64,000 bases of DNA, from positions 22,790,501 through 22,854,500 of the forward strand of contig OZ005618.1 in assembly GCA_963930655.1 (NCBI GenBank), read 5' to 3'. This document shows, in pieces, positions 10,349 to 21,007 of this stretch. A program made the translations under genes and the position numbers. The notes below the pieces were generated by a model that was given only the letters and a program-made list of their open reading frames with translations, did no database searches and had not been told where the DNA came from. This DNA comes from Myrica gale (taxonomy: Eukaryota > Streptophyta > Magnoliopsida > Fagales > Myricaceae). How positions within the stretch are numbered: position 1 is the stretch's first letter; each line of letters begins with the position of its first letter.

Positions 10349-13300
10349 CTATCGAGGGAGCCTATTCTCCTGCAAATTTGTTGGAGCTACATTAGGCAAT
10401 GATGTCGAAGTGACATTGTGAAACATTGTTGGCAGCATGTTATGCAACTGCGCTGGCACCACATTATGTAACTGAGGTGGCCTCATGTCAGACATTTCCT
10501 GCCACAAGGATAAAACCCATGCCTTTAATAAACTAAACTTGGTCAGCATCAGAACATTCCAGATACCACATACTAATCTGTGGTGACATGGATGTTTTAA
10601 CTGTCAATAAAGCTACAAAAACTCAAACATGAGAAGCCTTTCATCATAGAGTACCAGTCAGCTGGTGACTTTCTACATGATCTTGTATCAAAATATTGAC
10701 CCGCAACCTAGAGATCATTGTGCCTGGCCATGGACAATAGACCCAAGGCTGGGAAAGTTGAGGTCACCTCAAACCTGATCCAGAATGGATCAAGGATCAT
10801 GAAAGTTGATCTTACCCAGCCAATTTATCTAAACATGTCAGATGTTTCCACCCAAACCTTTGAATTATGTACAGGGTAAGATGTTCAAGCCAACATTGCC
10901 AGCCCAAATTCTACCCTAATATGAGCATAGAAACATGAACAACCAATATCAGCTTTTCAGAACATTACTGTCCATGAAATAAGATACTGTAACCCATCCC
11001 CAGACGCAACAAAATCCTCACAAACAATTGCCATCAGATTTCCAATAGACTTCTGTGCGAGTGTGTCAAATAATCAATCCCAAAAAGTATGACTCAGAAA
11101 ATTCTTTATAATATATCATAAAGAACGGAGTTAATTAAACGACAAGAGCATACATACCATTTGGTGAAAGCCATCTTGCATACCCATGCCCAAAGCTTCT
11201 GGCTGGGGTACCTGCTATATACATAAAGCAAACATCAGTTTTTATTTCTTCCCCTTTTTTCCCCTTTTCCAAACAGTTCTGAGAGGGAACACATTTAGAA
11301 AGTTAACACGGTAAACATTAGATTCACTAACCTTTCCTTTATTGTTACCACTGTTTCGCTTACTAGCCACTTCCTTCCCAGCCCCAGATCTCCTAGGAAC
11401 CTTGCTTGCACTAGTTGTTTTCGGAGTAGCAACTACTTCATTAGATGCATTGTTGCACTGATTCACTTCAACAGCACCAATAGGATGAGTTTCTGAGGTC
11501 ATTACTCTGGAATCGTTCTCTAGAGAGTTATTCACAGTTGCGCACTGCTTCAAAGCTTCTTTAATGGCACAGAGTGCAATATTGTAACTGTCTTGCGACA
11601 GTGAACCTTCTTCACCCAATATTATGGCTCTTCGACATAAATCATTGTATCGACGGACCTTAGACTGCACCTCATCCAATCTTTCGCCAATGCTATGCCT
11701 GCTCATAGCCGCATTAGTCCATCGCTGTAGTATATACTTCGATGGGATGCTGAAAACACCGGACATTTGAAGAACAACAATAGCATGTCTGCAGAGATAA
11801 CCTTTATATTCAAATGACCGGCATGAACAATATATATCTGATTTTGATTCATTGCATTCCACAACATAATTCTGATCATCTTCAAAGTCTTTAACAGCAT
11901 ATATTGTCGCCAACTCATCTTCACTCTCTTTCTTAAGATGGCAGGCAGCTGCTCCCAAAACCTCAACTTGAAATTTCTTGAAAATTTCATGCGTGTACAC
12001 TTGTGACATCTGTTTTTCAAAAGGTGATGGAGACTTCAACTCAGGTGTTTCATGCCATGCATCGAAATTTGCTTTGGCTTCCTCTTCATATCTATCTTCA
12101 AGAATTACTCTATATCGCTCGATGAACTCTCTCAATGAAGTCTCCCCTTGGACATATTTGTCAAATGAAGAGTTCAAGCTCTCTAAGCGTAAAGTTGTAG
12201 ACAACCCAGCAAAAGATAAATCTTTCATAAAAGTAGGCACCCAATGTGTGCGATCCTCATACAACAATTGAACCCCTTCGACCTCTCTAAGATTAAATCT
12301 CTCAATCAATTTCCACCATCTCTTTTCAAATTGTTCTTCTGTCCACGACTTATAGATACATTTATTAAATTTTAGCATAAAACTGTCAATCCACATGCAC
12401 AAAAACTCAAGCTGTCTAGGGATCTTTTCCAATACATGCCACAAACAGTAACAATGCCGTGTGCCTGGAAAGACTGCTGCAACAGCTGTTTTTATGGCAT
12501 TGTTTTGGTCAGTGAGTATCACTCTCGGCGCTCGTTCATCCATAGCTATAAGCCACGTTTGCAATAACCAAACAAAAGTATAAACTGTCTCATCAGCAAT
12601 CAATGCACAACCAAGCAACGTCGGTTGAATATGATGGTTCACTCCAATAAAAAGAACCAATGGCAATTTATACTTGTTTGTGAAATATGTGGTGTCAAAA
12701 GAAACCACATCACAAAAGGTAATATAATCTTCCATGCCTTTAGCATCCACCCAAAACACATTTCTAAGTCGATGCTCTTCATTCAAATCGACTGCATAGA
12801 AGAACTTTGGATTCTGTTCCTGCATATGCATAAAATGTTCAAGTAGAATTTGAGCATCCCCTGGTTCCAAAACCAAAGTCCGTCCTTTATCATTTTGATT
12901 TCTCATGTAGCCTTCTAAGCAATCAACATTCTGATAGGCACTGAAAAGCTTGGACACTGAAGCTAAACTCTTCCGTCTTCGAACTCGGACATCATTCTTA
13001 AGTGGATCAGCATTCCTGTGACTCCGAAAGAAGTGCACCTGAGCAGGCAAAAGCTCATGATTATGCTCCTTTACAAAACTATAAATATACCACTTCCCAT
13101 TTTGTCTTCTTTTTACATGCATGCTTGCTTTGCAACCAATTTTGGGTGAAGGCCGTGGATTGATGGCATCATCAGACTGTTGCTTATTCCCGTATCTTAT
13201 GCATGAAAATTTTGCATCAATAAATTCCCTCGATGCCCTAGACCGACGACTACTCAATTTGGCGGTGCCAAACCCCACAGACTTGGCATATTCTTTGTAA

Positions 13301-13485
13301 AATGAATATGCAGCTTCATGAGAATCAAATTCCATGTCATCACGAGGCTCTACAATCGTATTGTCAATGATGACATTAGAATCCATGATTGTTGTGGGAA
13401 TATTCAGATCAACTTCACATCCACCTTGCACTTCAACCGCAAAACTGCTCAGAAATGGTCTGAATTCATTCATATGATGTTCCAT
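10349..13485 (-). CDS. FRS4: FAR1-related sequence 4-like protein (domesticated MULE transposase)
   Basis: Coding exons: 13485-11332, 11211-11158 and 10498-10349, all phase 0, giving 785 residues. The N-terminal FAR1 DNA-binding zinc finger begins MEFDSHEAAYSFYKEYAKSV and has the KFSC...GCKASMH...HNHEL pattern. The MULE transposase core has FDTTYFTNKYKLPLVLF and VILTDQNNAIKTAV followed by HCYCLWHVLEKIP. The SWIM zinc finger is CSCRSFEYKGYLCRHAIVVL. The short last exons encode VPQPEALGMGMQDGFHQM and an LHN-rich tail ending ENRLPR. FAR1/FRS proteins are nuclear transcription factors that came from Mutator-like transposases. The near-identity of the FAR1 domain and of the RRAIILGEEGSLSQ block to what I know of FRS4 supports this subgroup. 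If intron 1 were retained, a short alternative C-terminus ending KRGKKGKK would result. Confidence 0.9.
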
Positions 13486-15330
13486 AACTATTGTACAGAA
13501 TCCCCTCCCGTCGGAAGAGAATAAATTTACACCTCACCGATCCCATTACGACGGGAACTGAAACAGCGGAAAAGTATTATTAGTGATAACTATAAAGCAG
13601 AATTAAAAGTTTTGTCAGCACAATATCTATCCCATAAACTGATTCTGAAGTATATAATATCAATGCTGGATTTGGATGCACAGAATTGGAACTGCTTTTG
13701 AATCCTCTTAATGTGCAATTAGAGCTCACAGTGGGTTCAAAAAATCCTACGTACGGTGTTGTACAAACAAATCCTTGAGTCAATATCACGTTGCTTCTAC
13801 ATGAGCTGATCTGTAGTGTAGATGCACACGCGCACAAGAGCATGCAAAGTGCCGCTTTTACTTAATGATGTTCTAAAACATCTCCACGAACTTCATATAC
13901 ATGTTCATAGAGAACCATTAGTCCACTTATTCTACCTTTTCTTCCCCCGGAGCAGGTACACCATCACCTTCTAATTTGAGTCAAGCATGAAAGCCACCTT
14001 ATTGTCAAAGCTAATTATGAAGCCAACACTATTCCCATAGCTGCACAAAAAAACCCAATCTTGTTCCTAAAACTAAAAGATGAATAACATTGCCTTGCAT
14101 CAGACTCTCATGCCACAAACCAGAGTTTTTGTGGAGAATAAAAAACTCGCTATGATAATCAATTCAGTCAAGAGACTATCTATACTATTGAATAATTATC
14201 AAAGCCACCTTTTGGCCTCTATAAATCCAGTAGTACATAACTGAAGGCTTATGTGAAATGGATGTATAGGGGTTTCACAATTAACAATCACCGAACCCAC
14301 TTCCTCCTAATGTTTTTTGCAACATCACTTGTTTTTTTTTTTTTGATAAGTTTTGCAACTTCACTTGTTACCAAACTATCTTCAAAATACTACCCTTACC
14401 ATATCCTAATAACCACAGATGGCATCATTGCTTTGAAAACCACCAACCACCTAGCACTGAGAATGGATTCCCTCTTAAGGACTCACTTTCGAATGAGTCT
14501 GATTGGACGGAGAGGATTCCCTCCCACAAATCTAACAGCCCAGAGACATCCACATCATTGCAAAGAGTAATGCAATTTCTACAGTTAGTCATTCATTAAA
14601 TGATGTGGATGGTTGTGGGCTGTTAGATTTGTGGGAGGGAATCCTCTCCGTCCAATCGGACTCATTCGAAAATAAGCCATTAGGAGGAAATCGAAATCCC
14701 CTAGCACTACCCCATCTCCATAAGCATATTGCATTCGAGGGAACCAATCCATGGTGCATAATTTGTGAGAAACCACAGACAGACCTCTCAGAAAATCAAA
14801 TTCATCCACTGTCATAGCAAAAGTGAGAGTGCACTTACTTCTAATAGCACTACAACAAACCTATCTTCATTCTCCTGCACCTTCGTTGAATTTACATAGA
14901 TCCTCTAAAACCGCATTTTTATTTTTTATTTTGTTTTAGTTATGGCGCACCACTAAATTGTGCACAACCTTAGAACCCAAACCCGGATCAATTCATGCCA
15001 ACCAGCCAACAGAACACCCCCCCCCCCCCCCCAACCCCAAAAAAAAAGAGGAAAACCCAGAAGACCTCAACCGGGAAATTGAAAGAAGTTTATCATCTCC
15101 CAATTACTATCCATTTCAAAGGTTCGGTTTTTGCACTTATTGAGGCATAATTTACAGAGACAACTTAATAATAAACCGTAAAATGGCAACAGCCAAAGTA
15201 TGGATTCAAATAAAATTGACTCATTGGACTCAGCTAGCCATGAAGAAAGTGAAAAGTTAACAAAAGCTCAAAAAATAACCAAAATTGAACCTAATTGAGC
15301 TCAAAGTTTACCGGGGAATTGCTGGAACAT
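13466..15330 (-). promoter_or_regulatory. upstream ORF overlapping the FRS4 start
   Basis: If the leader is spliced from 15312 to 13557, an ATG at 15330 opens a 36-codon frame (15330-15312 plus 13557-13466) beginning MFQQFPVPVVMGSV. It runs through the FRS4 ATG at 13485 in another frame and stops at 13466-13468. A second in-frame ATG lies in exon 2. An overlapping uORF would be expected to reduce FRS4 translation. This depends on the inferred 5'UTR splice. Confidence 0.4.
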
Positions 15331-15540
15331 TCTACAATAACTCCGACCGGTTGTAAAGCAGTGGGGTTCCAAAATAGTGTATGCGGGGAGTAACAGAGAA
15401 ATATTTTGAGGGTCAGAGAACGAGACAGTTAGGGTTAGGGTTTTGGTCTGTGAAGAGGAAGAAGGAGACTGAGTTGGGTCAGACTTTTGGGACTCGCTTT
15501 GCGCTTCAAAGAAAAGCCACTCGTCCTGTGGTGGTGACAC
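13486..15540 (-). other. FRS4 5' leader: exon, 1.75-kb intron, exon (inferred)
   Basis: On the minus strand CCCCG|GTAAAC gives a donor at 15311-15310, and gctgtttcag|TTCCCG gives an acceptor at 13559-13558. This makes a 5'UTR intron of about 1754 bases, with a first exon reaching to about 15540. The first exon has promoter-proximal features such as aaccctaaccctaac (telo-box-like, minus strand, near 15430). The intron contains the hairpin MITE at 14459-14699, a T-run near 14333 and a C-run at about 15018-15032. Confidence 0.5.
14459..14699. mobile_element. hairpin MITE in the FRS4 leader intron, 9-bp target duplication
   Basis: Two arms of about 70-90 bp pair almost perfectly: tttcgaatgagtctgattgg, ggagaggattccctcccaca and atctaacagccca on the left, with their reverse complements on the right. 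Only about 40 bp lies between them. CCTAGCACT flanks the element at 14450-14458 and 14700-14708. There is no coding sequence. The outer end (gattccctctt...ttcgaa) resembles the element at 34404-34615. Confidence 0.8.
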
Positions 15541-15878
15541 GTTTCAATTGGTGTACATTTCGGTAATTCGACGTGCTGACGTGGGGGGCTGTTTTGGTAG
15601 CACAATGCGAGTGAAAATGCAAGTGGGGCAAAAACATGGACCGCAGCAGCTATATGTTGTACCCGAAATTTTCTGTCCTACACGTGTGCTTTGTACGATT
15701 GTACGTTTTGAATCCAACAGCATTTTTTTGATCTTTCACACTTATTCAGGAAAAAAAAACAGAAGAATCTTTTCGTTTTTTTGCAGTATTTAATATTAAA
15801 TACTTACATAATTTCTAATATTTCTAGCCTTAAAATGCTGGAAACTTAAATAATATTTGCAAATTAAAATTTTGATAT

Positions 15879-16215
15879 GAAAAATATATTTTTCATCCAT
15901 TTTGACACTTTACACCCTAAACTACACTTTCTAACTACAAATCTTAAACACTTAAAAAAATTGTCAAAAATTTTAGACATTTTGCATCATCCGATCGACA
16001 ATAATAACCCCGAGAATTTAATGAAGTGACAATAATATCTTCAATATATGCAAAGCGAATCAATGACATTATCATCAGTTTAGTTTTAAAATTTGACAGA
16101 ATGTGCAAATTGTCTAAAATTAGTAGTTAGAGAGTGTAATGTCTTAAAAATGATAGTTTATGATGCAAAGTAAAAAACTTTTAGTAGTTCATAGGTGAAA
16201 GATATATTTTTTTTC
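15879..16215. mobile_element. foldback MULE-like element, 11-bp imperfect target duplication
   Basis: The left arm (gaaaaatatatttttcatcc, cactttacaccctaaactac, acattttgcatcatcc) pairs with the right arm (tttgacagaatgtgcaaatt, gtgtaatgtct, gatgcaaagtaaa, gatatattttttttc). AATTTTGATAT at 15868-15878 and AATTTTGATCT at 16216-16226 flank it with one mismatch. There is no coding sequence. Confidence 0.65.
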
Positions 16216-16301
16216 AATTTTGATCTTTATAAAAATTTGATCAAGAAAACAATTATAAAATAACTTATTTTTTCCCTTGAATCATTTTTGTATTACAATA
16301 A

Positions 16302-16796
16302 GGGAATTTGACATTTTAGTCCTTGGGTTTATACCCCTTTGGCAAATGGGTCCTTGAGTTTCAAATTTCAAAATTTTAGTCCTTGGGTTTTCGTTGTTTG
16401 ACGAAATTGTCCTTCCGTTAGTTTGTCGTCCATATGCTTAACGAATTTGAAGTGGTCGACCGGATATACGTGTAAAAAGTGAGCAGCCGTCCGCTATATA
16501 AAGAGCTCGACCGCTTCATGTAGCGGTCGACCTCTACAATGAAGCGGTCGACCGCTTCAAATAGCGGACCACCGCTTCATATAGCGGACCACCGCTTTAT
16601 ATAGCGGACAACCAGTATAAATTTGTTGATGTGTAGCGGTCGATGTTTCAAATCCGTTAAGTATATGGACGACAGACTAACGGAATGACCATTTCGTCAA
16701 ACAACGAAAACCGAATGACTAAAATTTTGAAATTTGAAATCTAAGAACTCATTTGCCAAATGGATATAAACCCAAGGACCAAGTTGTCAAATTCCC
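16302..16796. mobile_element. foldback MULE-like element with exact 9-bp target duplication
   Basis: The ends GGGAATTTGACATTTTAGTC and GACCAAGTTGTCAAATTCCC are inverted repeats, and each arm extends about 150 bp (ccttgggttttcgttgtttg, gacgaaattgtccttccgtt and so on). TTACAATAA stands at 16293-16301 and 16797-16805. Between the arms (about 16450-16630) is a GC-richer block of gcggtcgacc/ccgcttcatatagcgg units. Nothing is encoded, so movement would need a transposase supplied in trans. Confidence 0.85.
16511..16611. repeat. array of 20-bp hairpin-capable units inside the foldback element
   Basis: Units begin ccgcttcatgtagcggtcga (16511), ccgcttcaaatagcggacca (16552), ccgcttcatatagcggacca (16572) and ccgctttatatagcggacaa (16592). 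Each has CCGCT and AGCGG as a 5-bp inverted repeat around a 5- to 6-base loop. A perfect 20-bp palindrome, TGAAGCGGTCGACCGCTTCA, lies at 16540-16559. Confidence 0.85.
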
Positions 16797-17099
16797 TTAC
16801 AATAAATATAAAAAATTCACTCAAATCATCTATCTCCACTTTTTTTTATCAACTCTCATAAAATTTTTAATTTATTTATTACTTTTGCTCAAAATCTAAT
16901 CAAATTCTAATTCACATAAATTTTTATAATATTTTCAAAAAATTTATAGGCAAACACCCTATTATTATACCAAATATTATCTTAATGAAAAAAAAAAACA
17001 CAAAGGAGTCCTTCAACGCCACGTACCTTTTGGATTCTTTAATCGGGTTTTACAAATTTTTGTACTTTTTTTCGTTGTGAAAAGGCACGTGGTTTTAAA

Positions 17100-19305
17100 G
17101 TGAATTGGGCTTTAGTACACACACTGTACGCCGGACCCTGGCCTTCACTACTTTGGGTTTCATTTCTCTTTCGTCGATTCGACCTTGTTTCTCTTCAAAA
17201 AAAAAATTCCGCCCCTCCTCCAGCTACAGCCACTGTCCGGTTTGATCGTAGCCACACTACTACTACGTCCACCTCTTCTGAGTTTTCGCTGTGGATTGGT
17301 CTGCTGGTGCCGCATCAGGGTCAGAGTTTCGTCGTTTCTTGCTTGAAAACCGAGGTGAGTAGATTTGGGACAGTTCTTGAGCCGAGTTTTGCCTTGTTCT
17401 CCTAATTGTAGTGTTTGGGCCCGGCGGGTGGGGTTGCTCAGTTTTGATAGTGTAGCGAATTTATAGTGTTTAGCCTGCAAGGTGGTGGATGCAGTGATTT
17501 CTTGTAGCTTCGGTCACGGGTAGGGAGAGGTTTCGCGGGTTCTGGTGATAGTATTGAGGGGCTGTTGTTAGGGAATGCTAGTTTGGGCGGTAACAGTGAA
17601 AGAAGGGAGTAGGGTGTTTGGCGTGATGGGGGCTTTTATGGGGTGGGCTTTGGTTGTGGGGGCAGTTTTGATTTGTGACTGGTGAGCTTTGTGCAAGTCT
17701 TTAGGTGTAGAGTGTGTGTTCGAAGGTAGGTGTTTGTGTAGGATGTTTAGGAGTGAAAAGAAGGCCTGTGGGGTTTGGATTGCGGATAAGGTTTTGGGAA
17801 TGGTTTTATGGGCTAGCGGCTCAGGTTTTGGTGTAGTGGTCAGAATTTCTTGGTAGAGTTTCGGTGTTAGGATCTTGTCTGAAGGGTTCAGGTTCAGTTG
17901 CATTGTTAAGAGTGTTTTTGAGATTGGCATGATGGGTTTTTTTTCCCCCTTTTCTGAACAGATGGCGGGTTTATTTGGTGATGGGATTTTCATGTTCAGC
18001 TGCATGGTGTGCGTTATGAGTGTAGCCATGTGATGATTATGGTGAGATAGGGGTTTGTGAGGCAGGACTGAGGGGTGTGCATATAGTGTGTGGAAGGTTT
18101 GATGGGCTTCTTAGTTTGGCGGGCTGAGTCTTTGTGATCTGCTCGTGTAGTTGCAAAATAATTTTCCACCTGATGGACTCTTTGACCTCAAATAGTCGCC
18201 GATGTGGCCCCTGGTCTTTTGGTGCACTGAAAAACAAACTGAACTCTTGTATTTGAAGATAAAAAGAGAGAGGGAGAGAGGGAGCACGTATGGCACTTGC
18301 CAATGTCATATTGTTCATTCAGGGACACCATAAATGTGTGCTGCTTCTCATTCTTCTTCTCCCTCTTGAATTGTCGCTTCTCTCTCTCTTCTTCTTCTGT
18401 GGTTGTTTCGGCATTATTCTATATCTGCATTTTTAGGCTCTCTAGCTTTGTGCTCCTTTCTTAGACTTGAGGTATTCTCTTCCATCATGTATGTTTGAAG
18501 GTATAAAAATTCTGCTAGATATAAATTAATGAGATAGTAATAACTCAGGCTTTATCTTCAATTTGTATTTTTGGGTTGCAGGGTGTTATTTTAAAATCAT
18601 TGGGTTCTGAAACAATCTTTAGGCGGCAATATTTTATTGTGTTAGCATCTTTCTCAATAACGGGAAAATTTGATAGGAAAAAGAAAACAAGTAAAAGAAA
18701 GAATATAGTCCTTAAATTAGGGGGTCTAAAGTTTCAACAAAAATGTACTGTGATAGTTTTGAAGGGGAAAGTTCATTGGTTGTTGAAGAGGGACCTAGTA
18801 ATTAGAGGTTTGGATCAGCAAAAGGTAGTGCTGCAGATCACTTATCGAAACCAATGAAGACAAGCGGGTTTATTCCAGTCCATCTATTTGGTGTTTGATT
18901 TCTAGTGTTGTGTTATAGATGATGACTGCCTTCCTTTTGTTGCAAGAGCTATAATTATTGTGTTGTAGTTCCTTAAATTACATCAGGAGTTAGAGATAAT
19001 TGCCATCTTGTGCCTCAGAAAGGAAATTCTTTCATCTAGGTTTCCAACAATATATGACACTAACCAGATGGCTTGATTGCATCATAAATTCTTTTTGCTT
19101 TGTACCAATACAATGATATTGTGTCCTTTTTATTCTCATCCCTACTCTCTACCACCCCCTTTAATGTTTACACCATGTCTTACTTCCTTGTTTTATATAA
19201 ATTGTGCCTTAAAGAACTGATGTCTTTTTCTTTTGGCAGAAAAAGTTGGTTCATAACCAATCTTGCGTGGGAAGCCTGGGATAAATACATTTTTGGAGCA
19301 CCAAT
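17100..19305 (+). other. LSM8 5' leader with long intron (inferred)
   Basis: A pyrimidine-rich first exon ends at 17354 with the consensus donor GAG|GTGAGT. An acceptor ttttggcag at 19231-19239 starts the exon that holds the LSM8 ATG. This implies a leader intron of about 1.9 kb. The intron is GT-rich on the plus strand, so long frames on the minus strand at 17568-18318 are composition artefacts. A further possible acceptor (gggttgcag) occurs before 18582. Confidence 0.5.
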
Positions 19306-21007
19306 ATGTCGACTGGCTCTACACTTGAATCGCTAGTAGATCGTACGCATATATTTGAGAATTTTCAATTTTTAATCTTTAATGTGGATCATGGATATGT
19401 GAACCTATAGGAAGTGCCCTTTGTCTCTTTTCAACCAAGGAATAAGTTTAGGTGCATTGGGGAAGAGCTTTTCAGCCAATGATTTCCTTTCGAAGAAAAA
19501 AGATACGTATCGAATGAATAGAAAACTCTGTGATATACGTCCTGAAAAAAACAAAAAAGGATGCATATGGCTGTTTGAGGTTTCCAAATGCACCCCTTTC
19601 TTGTAGTAGGTATTTAATTAAGGAAAAGACAAAATCCAGAATGTTCTTTGCGGTTTTAGAAAATATTATCAAGATGAGAAAAAATAGAAGAGTAAATTGT
19701 AAAATGTATTGATGTTTAAACATTAGATTCTCATAGAAGAATGAATGTGAAAGAAAACCATTGATCAAATCACATGGATATAGCCAATGAAATGTACTAA
19801 GTATGCAGAACATAGTTTGTTGAAGTAACATTGGCCGTACTTCAAAAGAGAACATTATTATGTAAATGAAACAGAAATATATAACCTTAGTAGTTTTCAT
19901 GTATGACTTATCATGTAGGAATGCGATCATTTATTTTAATGTTACACTAGATTTGTTGAAATAGAAAAGACACTATTTGCATCCAAGGAGATTGCCAAAA
20001 GGTGTAATTAGGCTATGTACAACATACAATCAAGTATTGCTCGTTAAGAATAATCGAGTAAAAACAATAAAAAGGTGTTAAATGTGAAAGAAATATGATG
20101 AAAATCTTACAGCCAGTGCATACCTCAAGAAACAAGGCACTTAAAGCCCAACAGTTGTTGTACCTAGGCTTGTGAAGTGCAAATGTGATGAAACTCAGCG
20201 TATAAGCTTCTGAGCCTCCACGTGTCTTAATGAGTGACTTCCCCCCCAGGCGCAGATATGTTTCTAGGCAAGCCTTAAAACTTTTTCAAAACTGGAGTTT
20301 AGTTTTTGTGTGAAATCTGTTGTTTTCTTGTGGTTCTTTTGTACAAGGGGAAATGTGATTTTAACTTTGGGGTGTAGTTCTCTTTGTCTGGCATTTTTGG
20401 CTTAGTTTGTTTGGACCTCTAAGAACTCTATTGTTAAACCATTTTCTCTGTGTGCAGAAACTATATCAGTTATCACAAATGATGGACGCAATATAGTGGT
20501 ATGTTACATGATTTTAGTAGAATAAACCAGGTAGATCTTATAAATGCTGCCTATTACTAATTTGGGATTTCTTTTCAGGGAGTCCTAAAGGGCTTTGACC
20601 AGGCTACAAATATCATCCTTGATGAATCTCATGAACGTGTTTACTCTACAAAGGTTTGAACCCTCAAATTGACAACCTTTCAGTCGCAGGTCCTTGTAAA
20701 CATTTACTGGGCCTTCCGACTTAAATAACTCTACTTCTGGTTTTGATTCACAGGAAGGCGTGCAACAACTTGTCTTGGGCTTATACATAATCAGGGGCGA
20801 CAACATGTAATGCATTCTTTATCCAACACGTTGGGAAAGTCAGAGAGGACTTATCTCTTTTGACAGTTTGTTTTGCTATGTGCTATGATATAATATATGC
20901 CCCTTGATCCTTGCAGAAGCATTGTTGGGGAGCTGGACGAGGAGCTTGATTCCAGTCTTGATTTATCAAAACTGAGAGCCCATCCCCTGAAGCCTGTCAT
21001 CCATTGA
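19306..21007 (+). CDS. LSM8: U6 snRNA-associated Sm-like protein LSM8
   Basis: Coding exons: 19306-19342, 20458-20498, 20579-20653, 20754-20806 and 20917-21007. They join in frame with GT-AG introns to give 98 residues, the expected length for plant LSM8. The protein reads MSTGSTLESLVDQTISV at the start. It has Sm1 (VITNDGRNIVGVLKGFDQAT and NIILDESHERV) and Sm2 (LGLYIIRGDNI), and ends in LRAHPLKPVIH. LSM8 is the subunit that defines the nuclear LSM2-8 ring, which binds the 3' end of U6 snRNA and supports pre-mRNA splicing and nuclear RNA decay. Intron 1 (19343-20457) contains only AT-rich sequence without a supported gene. The gene is divergent to FRS4. Confidence 0.95.

Larger units (their letters stand above)
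15541..17099. promoter_or_regulatory. divergent intergenic region between FRS4 and LSM8
   Basis: FRS4 is transcribed leftward from about 15.5 kb and LSM8 rightward from about 17.1 kb, so both promoters lie here. Most of the interval is occupied by two foldback elements (15879-16215 and 16302-16796). Unique sequence remains at about 15541-15870 and 16810-17100. No specific control site can be named. Confidence 0.45.

Noticed and set aside
15010..15035. CRISPR or structured repeat at a C-run
   Set aside because: It is a plain homopolymer; plants have no CRISPR arrays.
18240..18300. miR156-like precursor (gagagagggagcac text)
   Set aside because: No partner arm with the needed pairing is found nearby. 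The text is a simple GA-rich tract.
17568..18318. Long minus-strand open frames (up to 153 codons)
   Set aside because: They lie in the GT-rich leader intron of LSM8. The translation is Thr/Pro/Leu-rich low complexity with no family pattern, a composition effect.
19472..19930. 152-codon minus-strand frame with many Phe and Ile
   Set aside because: It sits in LSM8 intron 1 in AT-rich DNA. Hydrophobic runs come from T/A-rich codons and no membrane-protein family is recognised.
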